Shown here piece after piece: positions 27,590-48,971 of a stretch of 64,000 nucleotides of DNA; the first letter of the stretch is position 1, and every line of letters starts with the position of its first letter. Source of the DNA: Arion vulgaris (Eukaryota; Mollusca; Gastropoda; Stylommatophora; Arionidae); assembly GCA_020796225.1 (NCBI GenBank), contig CM036758.1, positions 24,036,397 through 24,100,396 on the forward strand. The letters run 5' to 3'. The translations under genes were made by a program, and so were the position numbers. Under the pieces are notes generated by a model that saw only the letters and a program-made list of their open reading frames with translations, was not told the DNA's origin and searched no databases.

Positions 27590-27874
27590 TTGCCATATAC
27601 AATCACATATTTCCACATATAACATAAAACTACTCCCAAACATACTAGTTGCCATACAATCACATATTTCCACATACAACATAGAACTACGCCCCAACAT
27701 ACTAGTTGCCATACAATCACATATTTCCACATACAAATATGCCCCCTCCAACATAATAGTTGCCATACAATCACATATTTCCACATACAACATAGAACAA
27801 CACCCCAACATACTAGTTGCCATACAATCATATATATATCATATACAACATAGAACTACGCCCCAACATAGTAT
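27590..27874. repeat. 57-bp minisatellite interrupted by a transposon
   Basis: About five copies of 'gccatacaatcacatatttc' to 'ccccaacatactagtt', broken at 27874. The array resumes in phase at 30276 ('tagttgctatacaatcac') and runs to about 30318, so the original uninterrupted sequence can be read. Confidence 0.9.
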
Positions 27875-28499
27875 AGTTCGTTCCATACAAACTTCGTGAT
27901 CAGATTAAGGTTTAATTTGTACGAAATCTATCTGATGGATACAAGTAATTTTTTGCATGTAGTCTTATATACCTCACGATGTTACGAATCCATGTTTAAC
28001 TAATTGGTAGGTAGCTTAGTTGATGCAAAAAACGTTTTTTGTAATATAATTTTGCATAAGCACAACAAAATGATAATCAAAGTTTAGAATTTACAGTAAT
28101 ACACAAAATGGTGGCGAATGTTTGCAAAGGCGTAACCCTATTACATATTATAAAAAGCAATGTGACATGGTTAGTTTTTTCTTCATGGGTGTTTTTTATG
28201 TTGATATTATCTTTAGCGATCAAATTGACGTACCTTTGGTAGTTGTTGCCAGTCCCTGGTATTGTGAGGCAATTGGTGAAGGTGAAAGCAAATGGGATGT
28301 TAGCTATTAGATTCGGAGTCTGAAGAGTCGAAGAGATTGACTACTGCTGCGGGCTGGGAAAATGCAAACCATCTCGTTGCCAATACGCCTCTTCTTCTCG
28401 GAAAACATGTTCTTCATATTTGTTCCAGTATTCTATATCTATTTTTGCGAGAGCATCACGTATTAGAACTTTTACATCACGAAGTTTGAAAATCTTGTT

Positions 28500-29576
28500 T
28501 ACTGCTGCAACTTGACCTTTGACTGCAGCCCAAGTTCAATGGGATTGAGATGTGAATGGTAAGGTGGTAATCGAAGAGAAGTGTGGCCGTGCTCAGCAAT
28601 GACTTTATCGGTTATAAAAATCTGTGACTTCTTAGTCTGTCTCACCAGTTGCAACAACTCAGTTTTGAAATTGTTGCAACAAAACGATATATTTTCTTTT
28701 GCAAGCCACGCCAGGATGTCTTGTTTTGTGCTTGATGAGGTGGGAATTTTGTCTGCATGCGCCACTCACTACATTATGATAGGAGACATTGTCCATTACA
28801 ATACACGACGGCCTATCCAGAGCAGGCAGAAGTGTGTTCGCTAACCAATCCCTGAAAATAAATCCGTTCATTTCGGTGTGGTAGTCCCTACCATCTGTAG
28901 ACAGTGCTTGGAAAAGAAGTTCTGCACCACTGACAAGACCATTTGCTTTGCTGCCTGCATGACCTATCACAATGCGTTGCCCCTTGTTGCTTGGAATTTC
29001 CTTTTCTTAGTTCTGTCTAGTGATTGCCATTCTTTATCAAACGTATGGTGAGCATTTACCCACGATTCGTCCAGATATACAATATCGTAACCTTCCGTCC
29101 TAAGCTTCCGTATTCTCCGCAGATATTTGCATCGTGCAGCTATCAGATGCGTTAATCACAAACTATATTCCGACCTGTACTAGATTTCCGAAAAGTGAAA
29201 CCGCTGCACCTAACAACTCTCCATAAGGCGGTTTTAGATATATCAATATCACATTGAATTCGCAGACGTGATTTCAATTTACGTAGTGTAACCACATCAT
29301 TGGCCTTAAACATTGTATGAATCTCACAATAACATCTTTATCGAAATCGTCAGTTTTCCGTTTTCGGCCTTTTCTGTGTTCCTTACGTTCATCACTACAG
29401 TCCTGTTCTATCCAACGGCAAAATGACATTCTACTTATACCAAGAGCATGTTGTGTTCTCCTCTTCGGGTCTTGTAAGTTGTGATATAAACCACCACGTC
29501 TGGCTTCTCTGCAGAAGTAGCTATACAGTTGTGAAGTCACCTTCTGCATGGTAGTGAATTTACACTTCCAACTCAT
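28500..29576 (-). pseudogene. Decayed DDE transposase (IS630/Tc1/mariner type)
   Basis: The N-terminal frame (29576 leftward) has a helix-turn-helix-like stretch 'TQHALGISRMSFCRWIE' and basic 'RKGRKRK'. After a frame change come 'YDIVYLDESWVNAHHTFDKE' (first catalytic Asp, near 29080), 'CIVMDNVSYHN' (second Asp, near 28790) and 'LPPYHSHLNPIE' (Glu, near 28535). The second Asp and Glu are about 84 residues apart after allowing for a one-base insertion near 28767, far more than the 34-39 of classical Tc1/mariner. Several frameshifts and stops show it cannot make an intact enzyme. Confidence 0.8.
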
Positions 29577-29584
29577 TTCTAATA

Positions 29585-29865
29585 AGTAAGTAAGTAAAGG
29601 AACCCTTTCATACCTCGTGGTATATGGGTCAATACAGTGTTAGGCCTGTATTTTTCATTGACCGTCGGCACACGATGGGTGATGTGGTTAGCATCACGCC
29701 GGCCGCCTTTACTTTCCCAGAGCATGTCTGGTACCCAGTTGAGGCTGGGTCGACCTGAGAGCCGTCGCGGTCGGGAAAATTCCACGCACATTGCGGGAGC
29801 TGAACCCAGACCACCAGCCTTGCGAAGCGAGTTCACTAACAACTACGCTACAGCGTTTTTATCTC
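29585..29865 (-). mobile_element. Family D SINE with 14-bp TSD
   Basis: Flanked by 'actcatttctaata' at 29571-29584 and 29866-29879. Left end is a (TAAG)n-like tail; the right end is the tRNA-like head ('aactacgctac'). It matches 47308-47590 closely in the other orientation. Confidence 0.9.
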
Positions 29866-30318
29866 ACTCATTTCTAATACTGATAATAAAATAGTACCTT
29901 CCGCTTTAAGTAATGCAAATAAATGGTTTGTAACACGCCAATGACAATCTTTCACATACAGTGTGAAATGATTAATTTCACGGGATTCTCGATTTTAACT
30001 ACTGCTGAATTGCACGTTGAGCGCACATTGGCATCTTGACGTCAATACTTCACTTTCGTACCGTTAACATTCTAAAATCATACCAAATCAACATCGCTGT
30101 TAACTTAGTAATAACATATAATTCAAATCTTACATAACTAAAGTTTTGGGTGGGCAAAAATACTTTTGGAACGTCGTCACTGTTACCTATATAAAATGTA
30201 AAAATCAAGAATTTATGTCAAGTGGATGATTTTATATCGGTCGGTAAAGATGATCACGAATTTTGGAACGAACTATAGTTGCTATACAATCACATATTTC
30301 CACATACAACATAGAATG

Positions 30319-30610
30319 CCTTCACTGGCAACTTTGTGTACCCGGTACCCGTCTTGCTTTTTGTTAACAACAGAAGCTAACAAATTTTACGTTCTATAAA
30401 TAACACCAGGTGACTTAGTTACCGCGGGATAATGTCCCTTATGCCGACGTGAACTAATCAGCGTGTTCAGATTTGTGTTATTAGTTGGCGGGAGTTGACA
30501 ACCCAGTACCAAACACAAAGGACGTGACAACCAGTAAACAAACCCTTTACTTAAGTGTAGACCCGTTACGACCTGTAATGCCAGCGCGCTGACTCGGATC
30601 TCTGTTGACA
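30319..30610. other. Region upstream of the beta-tubulin promoter
   Basis: No repeat recognised; GC content is higher than in nearby spacers. It may hold proximal enhancer elements, but none is identified beyond the X-box at 30611. Confidence 0.4.
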
Positions 30611-30627
30611 GGTTGCTAGTAGCAACC
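30611..30627. promoter_or_regulatory. X-box (RFX-type) inverted repeat in tubulin promoter
   Basis: A perfect 7-bp inverted repeat, 'ggttgct-agt-agcaacc'. The half-sites GTTGCY/RGCAAC with a spacer of up to 3 bp are the known RFX-factor X-box pattern found at cilia genes. It lies about 58 bp upstream of the TATA-like box and 131 bp upstream of the ATG. Confidence 0.75.
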
Positions 30628-30668
30628 ATATCGCTGAACACAACACCGTAAGGCATTCTGGGCCGGCA

Positions 30669-30676
30669 TATTTAAG
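30669..30676 (+). promoter_or_regulatory. TATA-like box of the beta-tubulin gene
   Basis: 'tatttaag' 82 bp before the start codon; a transcription start near 30697-30710 would be expected by usual spacing. Confidence 0.55.
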
Positions 30677-30757
30677 CGGGTGTCACCTTTAGCGACAGTT
30701 GTACACAGTGAAATCCAGTCTAAGGAGAAGCTGAACTAACACACTAGACACTACAAC

Positions 30758-41036
<10,279 letters not shown>

Positions 41037-41057
41037 GTCTGCCTGTACAGAATGTAC

Positions 41058-41063
41058 AATAAA
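41058..41063 (+). promoter_or_regulatory. Polyadenylation signal of beta-tubulin
   Basis: AATAAA 22 bp after the stop codon. A diverged repeat begins at once after it (41080-41470). Confidence 0.6.
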
Positions 41064-41079
41064 ATCACTGCACTATAGG

Positions 41080-41470
41080 ATAACCAACTTTACCACCTGT
41101 TAAAACACTATTGCAGCATAGCAACGTTACAATTTACCATCTGATAACATTATTTCAGCATAGCAACATCAAAAGTTGCTACCTGACAACAATACTGCAG
41201 CAAAACAACATCAAATCTTGCCACCTGACAACAATACTGCAGCATAGCAACATCACATTTTTGCCACCTAACAGCATTAATTCAGCATAGCAACATCATA
41301 GCTTACCACCTGACAGCATTACTGCCGCATAGCAACACTAAGGCTTACCATCTTACAACATGACTATACAATAGCAACATCAAAACTTACCTTCTAACAA
41401 CATTACTGCAGCATAGCAACATCAAAACCTACCTTCTAACAACATTACTGCAGCATAGCAACATCAAAAC
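41080..41470. repeat. Diverged minisatellite, about 43-bp unit
   Basis: About nine imperfect copies of 'cagcatagcaacatcaaaac' plus 'ttaccacctgacaacattact', immediately downstream of the tubulin gene. Confidence 0.8.
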
Positions 41471-41794
41471 TTTATGAAAACTGTCACATCTGTAACGTTT
41501 TGACAGATGTCAATTACTGTTGACAAACAAACACAGCATTATGTTCAAATTTTAATGACCAGCATTGTCAAATATTATTTTTATACCAGCATTTGGTAGC
41601 AAACAAGTAATTGGTACCTCCAAGAACTGATATTTGTCAGAAAACACCGTATTGCTGATTGCAAGCGTTATGTGACTTGTTTTCTAGTTTATTTCTGTGT
41701 AAGTTCTTCCTGGTTTCACTTGATGATTGTTATTTTTACTTATAGACAAGTTAATGCCCATCTTTAGACCAACTTTTTTTTATATTAACGTTTA

Positions 41795-41995
41795 ATGGTT
41801 TGACAAGTCATCATCAAGTGCCATGCCAGCTAACGTAGACGATCATGGATCTCTACCAATCTCTGTCCCTGATATTTACTATCATCTCAGATGTTGACGT
41901 TCTTACATGTCATGAAGTCAGGCTATCCACAAAATTTTCTTTCTGTCTTCCTCTGTCTCGTCTCCCCTCTATTTTACCGGGTGTCACAATTCTGC
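41795..41995 (-). mobile_element. Decayed LINE C-terminal fragment
   Basis: Antisense 'LTSWHxRASTSELI.NTKDR' and 'MIAYTSRHGT' type wording, shared with 55815-56000. It is the last block of a LINE ORF2. Confidence 0.6.
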
Positions 41996-42418
41996 CTAGA
42001 AATGTAAGTCTCTCTAAGCACGTTCTCTAACCAAGCCAATTTCAGTGACTAAACAAGTAATCCTCTAAGCAATTTCTCTAGACAAGTCTATATCATTTAT
42101 TTCGACAAGTTCCTATGACAAGTTAATGTCTGTCTCTTGATGAATAGCTAATATGATTAAGTTAAGTCTTGTATTAAAAATATGAATTTATATCTTGTAA
42201 TAAAGAAGTGCATAGCAGTTGTTTTCTAATACTTTGCTTTGTCTCTAAGTTGTTGTATATAAGTGCTTCCATGTTGTATGTGTGTTTCTATGTTGTTGTA
42301 TGTAAGTGGTCCCATGTTGTATATGTTTCTATGTTGTTGTACGTAAGTGTCTTCAGCTAAAATCTAGATAAATATCGTCTCCATGTGAATACAGTTAGAG
42401 TCTATAAATGGAGTTACA
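41996..42418. other. Spacer with short tandem phrases
   Basis: Three copies of 'tttctatgttgttgta' with 'tgtaagtgnncccatgttgt' at 42240-42350. No gene signal. Confidence 0.5.
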
Positions 42419-42419
42419 A

Positions 42420-42640
42420 ACTTGTGCAGGCTCACACTTCTTCAACACAGTTCCTCGGCCTGCGAGGCAGGTAGAACCGCACGGATGGAACAAAAACGTC
42501 AAAACAGAAAGGCAGTAAAACTTCCCACAAGTGCAAGTATACCTTGCCCACACTGTACAAGAACATTTCAAGCCCGTATCGGGCTCTCTAGTCATCTACG
42601 CACACACATACAAACATAGCACAACTACATTCCCTTGGAT
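42420..42640 (+). mobile_element. LINE-associated C-terminal zinc finger
   Basis: 'CPHCTRTFQARIGLSSHLRT', a CxxC/HxxxH finger preceded by a basic stretch 'RMEQKRQNRKAV', ending at a stop near 42620. Similar to 10871-10960. LINE origin is inferred. Confidence 0.45.
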
Positions 42641-42689
42641 GAAAATTTGTGTGGTCATCATCAACCGTGATGGACGATCATCATAAATG

Positions 42690-43300
42690 AAGTCACAAAC
42701 TTATGTACACACTTAGGGCTTATAAATGGAATCATAAACTTGTGTACACACTTAAGGCTTATAAATGGAGTCACAAACTTGTGTACACACTTAGGGTTTA
42801 TAAATGGAGTCACAAACTTGTACACAACCTTAGGGCTTATAAATGGAGTCACAAACTTGTATACACACTTAGGGCTTATAAATGGAGTCACCAACCTGTA
42901 TACACACTTAGGGCTTATAAATGGAGTCACAAAATTATGTACACACTTAGGGCTTATAAATGGAGTCACAAACTTGTGTACACACTTAGGGTTTATAAAT
43001 GGAGTCACAAACTTGTGTACACACTTAGGGCTTATAAATGGAGTCACAAACTTGTGTACACACTTAGGGCTTATAAATGGAGTCACAAACTTGTGTACAC
43101 ACTTAGGGCTTATAAATGGAGTCACAAACTTGTGTACACACTTAGGGCTTATAAATGGAGTCACAAACTTGTGTACACACTTAGGGCTTATAAATGGAGT
43201 CACAAACTTGTGTACACACTTAGGGTTTATAAATGGAGTCACAAACTTGTGTACACACTTAGGGCTTATAAATGGAGTCACAAACTTGTGTACAAAGTTA
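42690..43300. repeat. Minisatellite, 39-bp unit
   Basis: About 16 copies of 'gtgtacacacttagggctta' plus 'taaatggagtcacaaactt'. It is a multiple of three and stop-free in several frames, so 200-codon frames exist on both strands; they are artefacts. Confidence 0.97.
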
Positions 43301-43308
43301 TATAGTGG

Positions 43309-43737
43309 GGTCTCTGTGGCGGAGAGGTTAGGTGCTCGTGTCTCGTGCCAAAGATACCAGGTTAGCTCCCTCGCGGAGACATCTGGATTTTTTTCTAGAG
43401 ATCCCTGATCTCAGTGTAGGTGAGATCGAGTTCCTAGTCCTATCGGAGAAGGACGACAAAACGTAGGTACCGTGTCCAAGTTGAGCACGTAAAAGAACTC
43501 TTGGCAGTTCAGAATCGAGAAAGATACTGCTCCGGCAAAATTCATTAGAAAAGATTTAAAAAATAAAATTCCTACAAAAATATCCGCACCATTTTCAAAA
43601 TTACATCGGGGACCCTCGCCGGTGCTACTGAATTCGTGCACTGCAGCTGATATCTTCCTGTGTAAGAAAGAGATCAGAGCACACATGGTTAGTCACCAAA
43701 GTGCAATGACGATGGCACTATCAATCATCAAAGTTAT
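43309..43737 (+). mobile_element. tRNA-headed SINE, family F, sense copy
   Basis: Head 'gtctctgtggcggagaggtt' to a degenerate B box 'ggttagctccctcg', body 'gatctcagtgtaggtgagat', end 'gcactatcaatcatcaa'. The longest copy of the family here. Confidence 0.7.
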
Positions 43738-43819
43738 ATAGTAGAAATAAAGTGACAAACTCTAGTATAAAGATGATTTTTTAAAAACGAGCCATATACT
43801 TGTGTACAAAGTTAGGGAT

Positions 43820-44130
43820 TCATCATCAAGGTGCGTATCCTTTATAGGACGTTGCTCTCTTTGCAGCACATCTGAAATTCACTCTGTCTCTTGCCAGTTC
43901 ACCCACTTCGTCAATGGTCATGTTCATGGTTTCTTTAATATCTTGTAGCCATCTTCTTCTTGGTCTGCCTCTGCGTCCTGGGACCCTGCCCTCTAGTATT
44001 GTTCTTTCCAGGCCATCGTGACGCTTGATGTGACCAAAGTATGTAATTTTTCTGTATAGTATGTTGTTTATCAGCCAATTCTCTTTAACATTTAGTTCTT
44101 TCAGGACATCAGTGTTTTTTTTTCTGTCCA
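43820..44130 (-). mobile_element. Decayed LINE C-terminal fragment
   Basis: An open frame of 101 residues: 'KITYFGHIKRHDGLERTILE', 'GRRGRPRRRWLQDI', 'LARDRVNFRCAAKRAT'. A shorter copy of the 3' part is at 53826-54000. Confidence 0.8.
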
Positions 44131-44352
44131 TAAGTTAGGGATTACACTTCACAGTAAAAGTCACATACACATTTATTGAAATTAGGACATTATCAAAATG
44201 GAAGCAAACCTGGTGTTTATAGTTTGAGCGAGCTGGAACAATAGGGATATATATGTGTGTCTGTGTGAGTGTTGAGTACGTATAACAGTGTTGCATAGCT
44301 CACTACATGCACACAAGGTTGCATCATTACCTACACACAATGCTCTCCCATT

Positions 44353-44588
44353 GAAAATCGTGGCATATCCCAAAGGACGTAGCCATCAACCACAGTAAAC
44401 AAGTCGTTGATTTTCTAGGCACCACTTATACGTTCAGTAGTTTGCCATTGCTTTCTGAACGGGTGGCGCCATCGTCCTTTGTTAAAATCAACGGAAACAA
44501 TTTGCAAGCAAACTGTCCACAGCGTGATTCGAACTCAGAACGTCGGGGTTAATAGACAGAGTCACTAACCCCTAGGCCACAAACGTCA
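44353..44588 (-). mobile_element. SINE family A variant, antisense copy
   Basis: 'gaaaatcgtggcatatccca', 'gttcagtagtttgccattgc', 'gattcgaactcagaacg', 'cccctaggccacaaacg'. Confidence 0.8.
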
Positions 44589-44589
44589 C

Positions 44590-45195
44590 TGCTCTCCCAT
44601 TACCTACACATAATGATCTCCCATTGCCTATACACAATTCTCTCCCATTACTTATACAATGCTCTCCTATCGCCTATATACAATGTATTCCCATCAGTTA
44701 CATACAGTGCTCTCCCATTGCCTATACATAATACTTTTCCATCACCTTTACACAATGTTCTCCCATCACCTTTACACAATGTTCTCCCATCACCTTTACA
44801 CAATGTTCTCCCATCACCTTTACACAATGTTCTCCCATCACCTTTACACAATGTTCTCCCATCACTTATACACAATGCTCTCCCATCACTTATACACAAT
44901 GCTCTCACATCACCTTTACACAATGCTCTCCCATCACCTTTACACAATGCTCTCCCATCACCTTTACACAATGCTCTCCCATCCCCTTTACACAATGCTC
45001 TCCCATCACCTTTACACAATGCTCTCCCATCACCTTTACACAATGCTCTCCCATCACTTACACACAATGCTCTCCCATCACCTTTACACAATGCTCTCCC
45101 ATCACTTTTACACAATGCTCTCCCATCACCTTTACACAATGCTCTCCCATCACCTTTACACAATGCTCTCCCATCACTTACACACAGTGATCTCC
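44590..45195. repeat. Minisatellite, 24-bp unit
   Basis: About 25 copies of 'cacctttacacaatgctctc' plus 'ccat'. It is a multiple of three, so long open frames appear on both strands; none has gene features. Confidence 0.97.
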
Positions 45196-45394
45196 CATCT
45201 AAAGGTCCTAAAGGTAAGGGATTAACTCCATTGTTCTTCAGATTATGATGCCTGTCACCATGTAAACATGATTAAATTACCAATCTTTAATTTTGTATAA
45301 ATGGGGGCTGAGGAGTCTATTTTGTCCAGTTCTGATGCGCAGAGTGACAGCTTGTTCTAATCTGCTCATATTGTGATAGTCGTCATGTATTAGA

Positions 45395-45545
45395 AGCATT
45401 GAAGTTTGAGGCAAAGGGTTCAAGAAGGCGAGGATGCCCTAGGGAAACCCTGAAACGAACTTTTCTGAGAGAGGTGAGAAATATTGGACTCAATCCCATT
45501 GAAGATATTGAGCAAGTTGCCCAGGACAGAGCGGTATGGAAAAAT
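45395..45545 (+). mobile_element. LINE C-terminal fragment, family of 9555-10345
   Basis: 'RGCPRETLKRTFLREVRNIG' and 'VAQDRAVWKN' continue straight into a (CT)n tract, beyond which a different LINE end runs in the opposite direction. Confidence 0.7.
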
Positions 45546-45586
45546 CTCTCCCTCTCTCTCTCTCTCTCTCTCGCGATCTCCGCTTA

Positions 45587-46080
45587 GACTGATGAACCAA
45601 ATTTAATCATGAATTTTACTGCTGTTTTTAGAGACTTCGTCTCTCCGTACAGCTTCTCGCGAAGCTCTGTGTTATCGGGCCAATTTTCTTTTCTCAAGGC
45701 TGCTAACAGCTGGCAGTCTTGCAGTATGTGCTCTTGCGTTATGTCCGTCTTTTCACAGTGGCACAGGCTAGTTGTGCCGATTTTAAATTTGTTAAACATG
45801 TGGGCTCGGAGTATGTTATGGCCGGTACGGAGGCGGAATATGGCAACTTGTTCACCACGGGACAGACCATATTAACAGACCACTGATGTTGTGTTGTGGG
45901 TGGTCTTTCGACCATTTTTTATTGTACTGCCAAACCGATGGTTGCCCTGGCCTCCTCATAGCTAATCTCATGATCATTCTGCGGTAGTCGCCCTCCTTCT
46001 TTTGCTAGACTGTCGACTTCCTCGTTATCGTTTATGTTGTAGTGTGATGGTATCTGTTGAATGACCGTGCGTATAAGGTG
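45587..46080 (-). mobile_element. LINE RNase H 3' end with GA tail
   Basis: Minus strand from 46080: 'INDNEEVDSLAKEGG', 'QVAIFRLRTGHN', 'MFNKFKIGTTSLCHCEKTD', 'EHILQDCQLLAALR', ending 'IKFGSSV' and stop at about 45584. Beyond the stop is 'gcggagatcgcgagag' and a (GA)n run, so the element's 3' end is here. Confidence 0.8.
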
Positions 46081-46242
46081 GGGAGAAAGGACGTGCTGGC
46101 CTTATAACGGTCCGAGAGGAATGTAAATGTGTGTTAACTAGTAAATGTAATTTTATAATTGATTTAATCCTCCTTGTCTTCTGATAGCTGGTACATCTTA
46201 CTGATCTACTTCAGCAGCTTCATTGACAAGCCGGTCTGCTGT

Positions 46243-46512
46243 TTAATTTCCTGGTATGCCATAGCGAGGCAGTCTCCACTGCATTTCTTCGTCTGCAGGC
46301 TGGAAAGCCGCTGCCCAGACAAAATTCATTAGACAGATTAAAAATGTTAATGTCTTCAAAATATTGTCACCATCTTCTAAATTACGCCGGGACCTTCGCC
46401 GGTGCGATGGAGTTCGTGCACTACAGCTGAGATCTGTATGTGTAAGAAATCGATCGAAGCACACATTGTTAGTCATCGAAGTGCAACAATGATGGTCCTA
46501 TCAATCAATCAA
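46243..46512 (-). mobile_element. Family F SINE, partial
   Basis: 'ctggaaagccgctgcccag', 'ccgggaccttcgccggtgcg' and a (CAAT)n tail at 46498-46517; the tRNA-like head is lost. Confidence 0.65.
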
Positions 46513-46689
46513 TCAATCATTCTTCGCCATTGATTCAGCAACACTTTGACTCTTGCTCTTGAGCAGAATTCGATGCAGTATTTACGTTGTACGAGTATAT
46601 ACTATTGATAAATCAGTGGTGTCTGTTAATGTTTTAATTGTCATTGACAAGAGCAAAATTAGATCACATTTTTTCTTCTTTCATTTTCT

Positions 46690-46880
46690 CCAGTCCACTT
46701 TTGCCTCACAACGTCAGGATAAAGAGAGATTTCTAGAACGGGCTTTTATGTGCGCTTCATAAGGAGTGTCTTTCGTCGCCTCTGTTATCTCTGAGGTCCA
46801 CCTTTTACGTGGACGGCGTTTTGCTTTGTATCCATTGCATCGGAGTAACATTGCTCTTTGAGATGTACCGTCTGATGGTA
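46690..46880 (-). mobile_element. Decayed LINE C-terminal fragment, family of 38820-39130
   Basis: The reverse complement reads 'LRCNGYKAKRRPRKRWTSEI' and 'MKRT' type phrases, broken by indels. Confidence 0.6.
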
Positions 46881-47305
46881 ATTGGACTTCACTAGAACTA
46901 AGAAACTAGTAGGCTTTCTGTGCTCCTCAATAATAGTAAGGTTTCCTGTGCTCATTCTCCGCCACTAACGTGTCTTCTGGTCAAGCCGAATTCTACTGTA
47001 GATATGTGTCCAAATGCTTAAATCAAGAGTGCCATCATGTCTTAAGGTACTGCGACTTCACAATGCGTGCCAGTTGCCAGATATCCTCACATATTGGTTC
47101 TTGACAGGAGTAATTTCTAACGACCTATCTATGACCAATACGATATGATACCATGCTGCAGTATAACTCCAGATGTGGTTATTTAAAGTGGGTTTTGTTT
47201 CTGTTTATATCAGTTTACAGTTACCCGTCTGTATAAATTTATAAACGTGGTATGTTGGCTAATATGCAAACACTTTAAGCAAAATTTGGATGAGTATGTC
47301 CTACA
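46881..47305. other. Intergenic stretch, nothing recognised
   Basis: No coding, tandem or SINE signal was seen. Confidence 0.35.
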
Positions 47306-47307
47306 CG

Positions 47308-47590
47308 AGAGCCGCGGTAGCGTAGTTGTTATCGAAATCGCTTCTCAAGGCTGGTGGTCCGGGTTCAACTCCGCAGTGGGCGTGGAATTTTTCCCGACCG
47401 CGACGGCTCTCAGGTCGACCCAGCCTCAACTGGGTACCAGACATGCTCTGGGAAAGTAAAGGCGGCCGGCGTGATGCTGACCACATCACCCATCGTGTGC
47501 CGACGGTCAATGAAAAATATAGGCCTAACACTGTATTGCCCTATATACCACGAGGTATGAAAGGGTTCCTTTACTTACCTTTACTTATGT
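47308..47590 (+). mobile_element. Family D SINE, sense copy
   Basis: Head 'cgcggtagcgtagttgttat' (A box), B box 'gggttcaactccgcag', body 'cgacggctctcaggtcgacc', end 'tttacttacctttactta'. Almost identical to 29585-29865. Confidence 0.85.
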
Positions 47591-47631
47591 CCTACATGCC
47601 GTAGGGGCTTAAATGGGTTCGACGTACTCAT

Positions 47632-47840
47632 ACAATTTCCATACAATTCATTGGAGTAGATTAAAAATACAATGTCCTACAAAATATATTCTTCATCTTC
47701 AAAATTACATCGGGACCTTCGCCTGTGCAACGGAGTTCATGCACAGCTGTGATATCCCTGTGTGAAAAAGAGATCGGATTACATATACTCATCGAAGTGA
47801 AACGGTGATAGTCCTATCAATCAATCAATCAATCAATGTA
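47632..47840 (-). mobile_element. Family F SINE, partial
   Basis: 'aaaattacatcgggacctt', 'gagatcggattacatatact' and a (CAAT)n tail. A second (CAAT)n run at 47980-48000 follows a short similar phrase. Confidence 0.6.
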
Positions 47841-48209
47841 ATGGTGACATCTGTTGCTGAAATGTATGGGGTTTGGATGTTCACAACCATAAAGTAGAAC
47901 ATATTTCCTATTTGTGTTTCTTATTTCCCACAGAGAAAGCTGTCGAGTTCTGTTTTGAATGAAGAGATGATGGTCCTATCAATCAATCAATCAATCAATC
48001 CAACCCAAATCAATCACGAAGAATGGTTAACTTGCTTGATAAGAACGACCGCTAACAACAACAAACATCATATTGGTTCTTAATCATCAGGTTTAGTCAT
48101 CATCCTGACTTCTTTACAACCACAAAGAATGCATGCATATTGCCCAACATGACATAAAATAGTACAGATGAACTGTTGATAAAATTTTTGAAAATTAAGG
48201 AAAAAAACT

Positions 48210-48612
48210 TCACTTTATCGTACTACAACTGTTGAGTTATGATGTAGCAAGATGTTAAATATCGTACTACATCTGTTGAGTTATGCTGTAGCAAGATGTT
48301 AAATATCGTACTACATCTGTTGAGTTATGATGTAGCAAGATGTTAAATATCGTACTACATCTGTTGAGTTATGCTGTAGCACGATGTTGAATATCGTACC
48401 TACATCTGTTGAGTTATGCTGTAGCAAGATGTTAAATATCGTACTACATCTGTTGAGTTATGCTGTAGCAAGATGTTGAATATCGTACTACATCTGTTGA
48501 GTTATGCTGTAGCAAGATGTTAAATATCGTACTACATCTGTTGAGTTATGCTGTAGCAAGATGTTAAATATCGTACTACATCTGTTGAGTTATGCTGTAG
48601 CAAGATGCTAAA
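48210..48612. repeat. Minisatellite, 44-bp unit
   Basis: About nine copies of 'tatcgtactacatctgttga' plus 'gttatgctgtagcaagatgttaaa'. Confidence 0.95.
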
Positions 48613-48971
48613 TCTGATTGGTAATTGAAGTTGTCGTCCGAGATGACAGGCCAGGAAACGACTAAAATCGACATATCTTCACTCGTGGCGATAGATACTC
48701 AACCCTTTATAACAATAAAATTAAATTTCCCGTAGCTTTTTTCAGACCTTAGGGTAAGAAGTCACTTCACATTTCTAGACTCTAGTGTGCAGGAGGTAGG
48801 TTCGTCAATTCCTTTCCTCACTTAGGTAACGTCGAGTGCGGCAATGAAACTACAATCTTCTTGTGTCCGAGTCGATAAGCGAACGTTTATGCATTACGCT
48901 AATCCGTCCCTTACCATTTATAATTAATTGAAAATCGTCATAGCAGTGAACATGAGTCAGGTCATATGAAA

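Larger units (their letters stand above)
27875..30275 (-). mobile_element. IS630/Tc1/mariner-superfamily transposon, complete but decayed
   Basis: A 2401-bp element with TA duplication at 27873-27874 and 30276-30277. Terminal inverted repeats: 'tagttcgttccatacaaact' at the left, and the reverse complement of the right end reads 'tagttcgttccaaaattcgt'; both continue to 'cgtgatca'. The surrounding 57-bp minisatellite gives the empty site. The minus-strand transposase relic lies at 28500-29576. A family D SINE (29585-29865) is nested inside; without it the element is about 2.1 kb. Confidence 0.88.

Noticed and set aside
28499..28970. Two separate host genes on the minus strand
   Set aside because: They are the frameshifted halves of a transposase catalytic domain inside a TIR-bounded element.
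42661..43408. Frames of 200-220 codons on both strands
   Set aside because: Products of a stop-free 39-bp minisatellite; no start context, domain or splice support.
44613..45248. Frames of 170-211 codons on both strands
   Set aside because: A 24-bp tandem repeat explains them fully.
47247..47604. Overlapping frames of 66-92 codons
   Set aside because: All fall within a tRNA-headed SINE (family D) that occurs elsewhere in the window.
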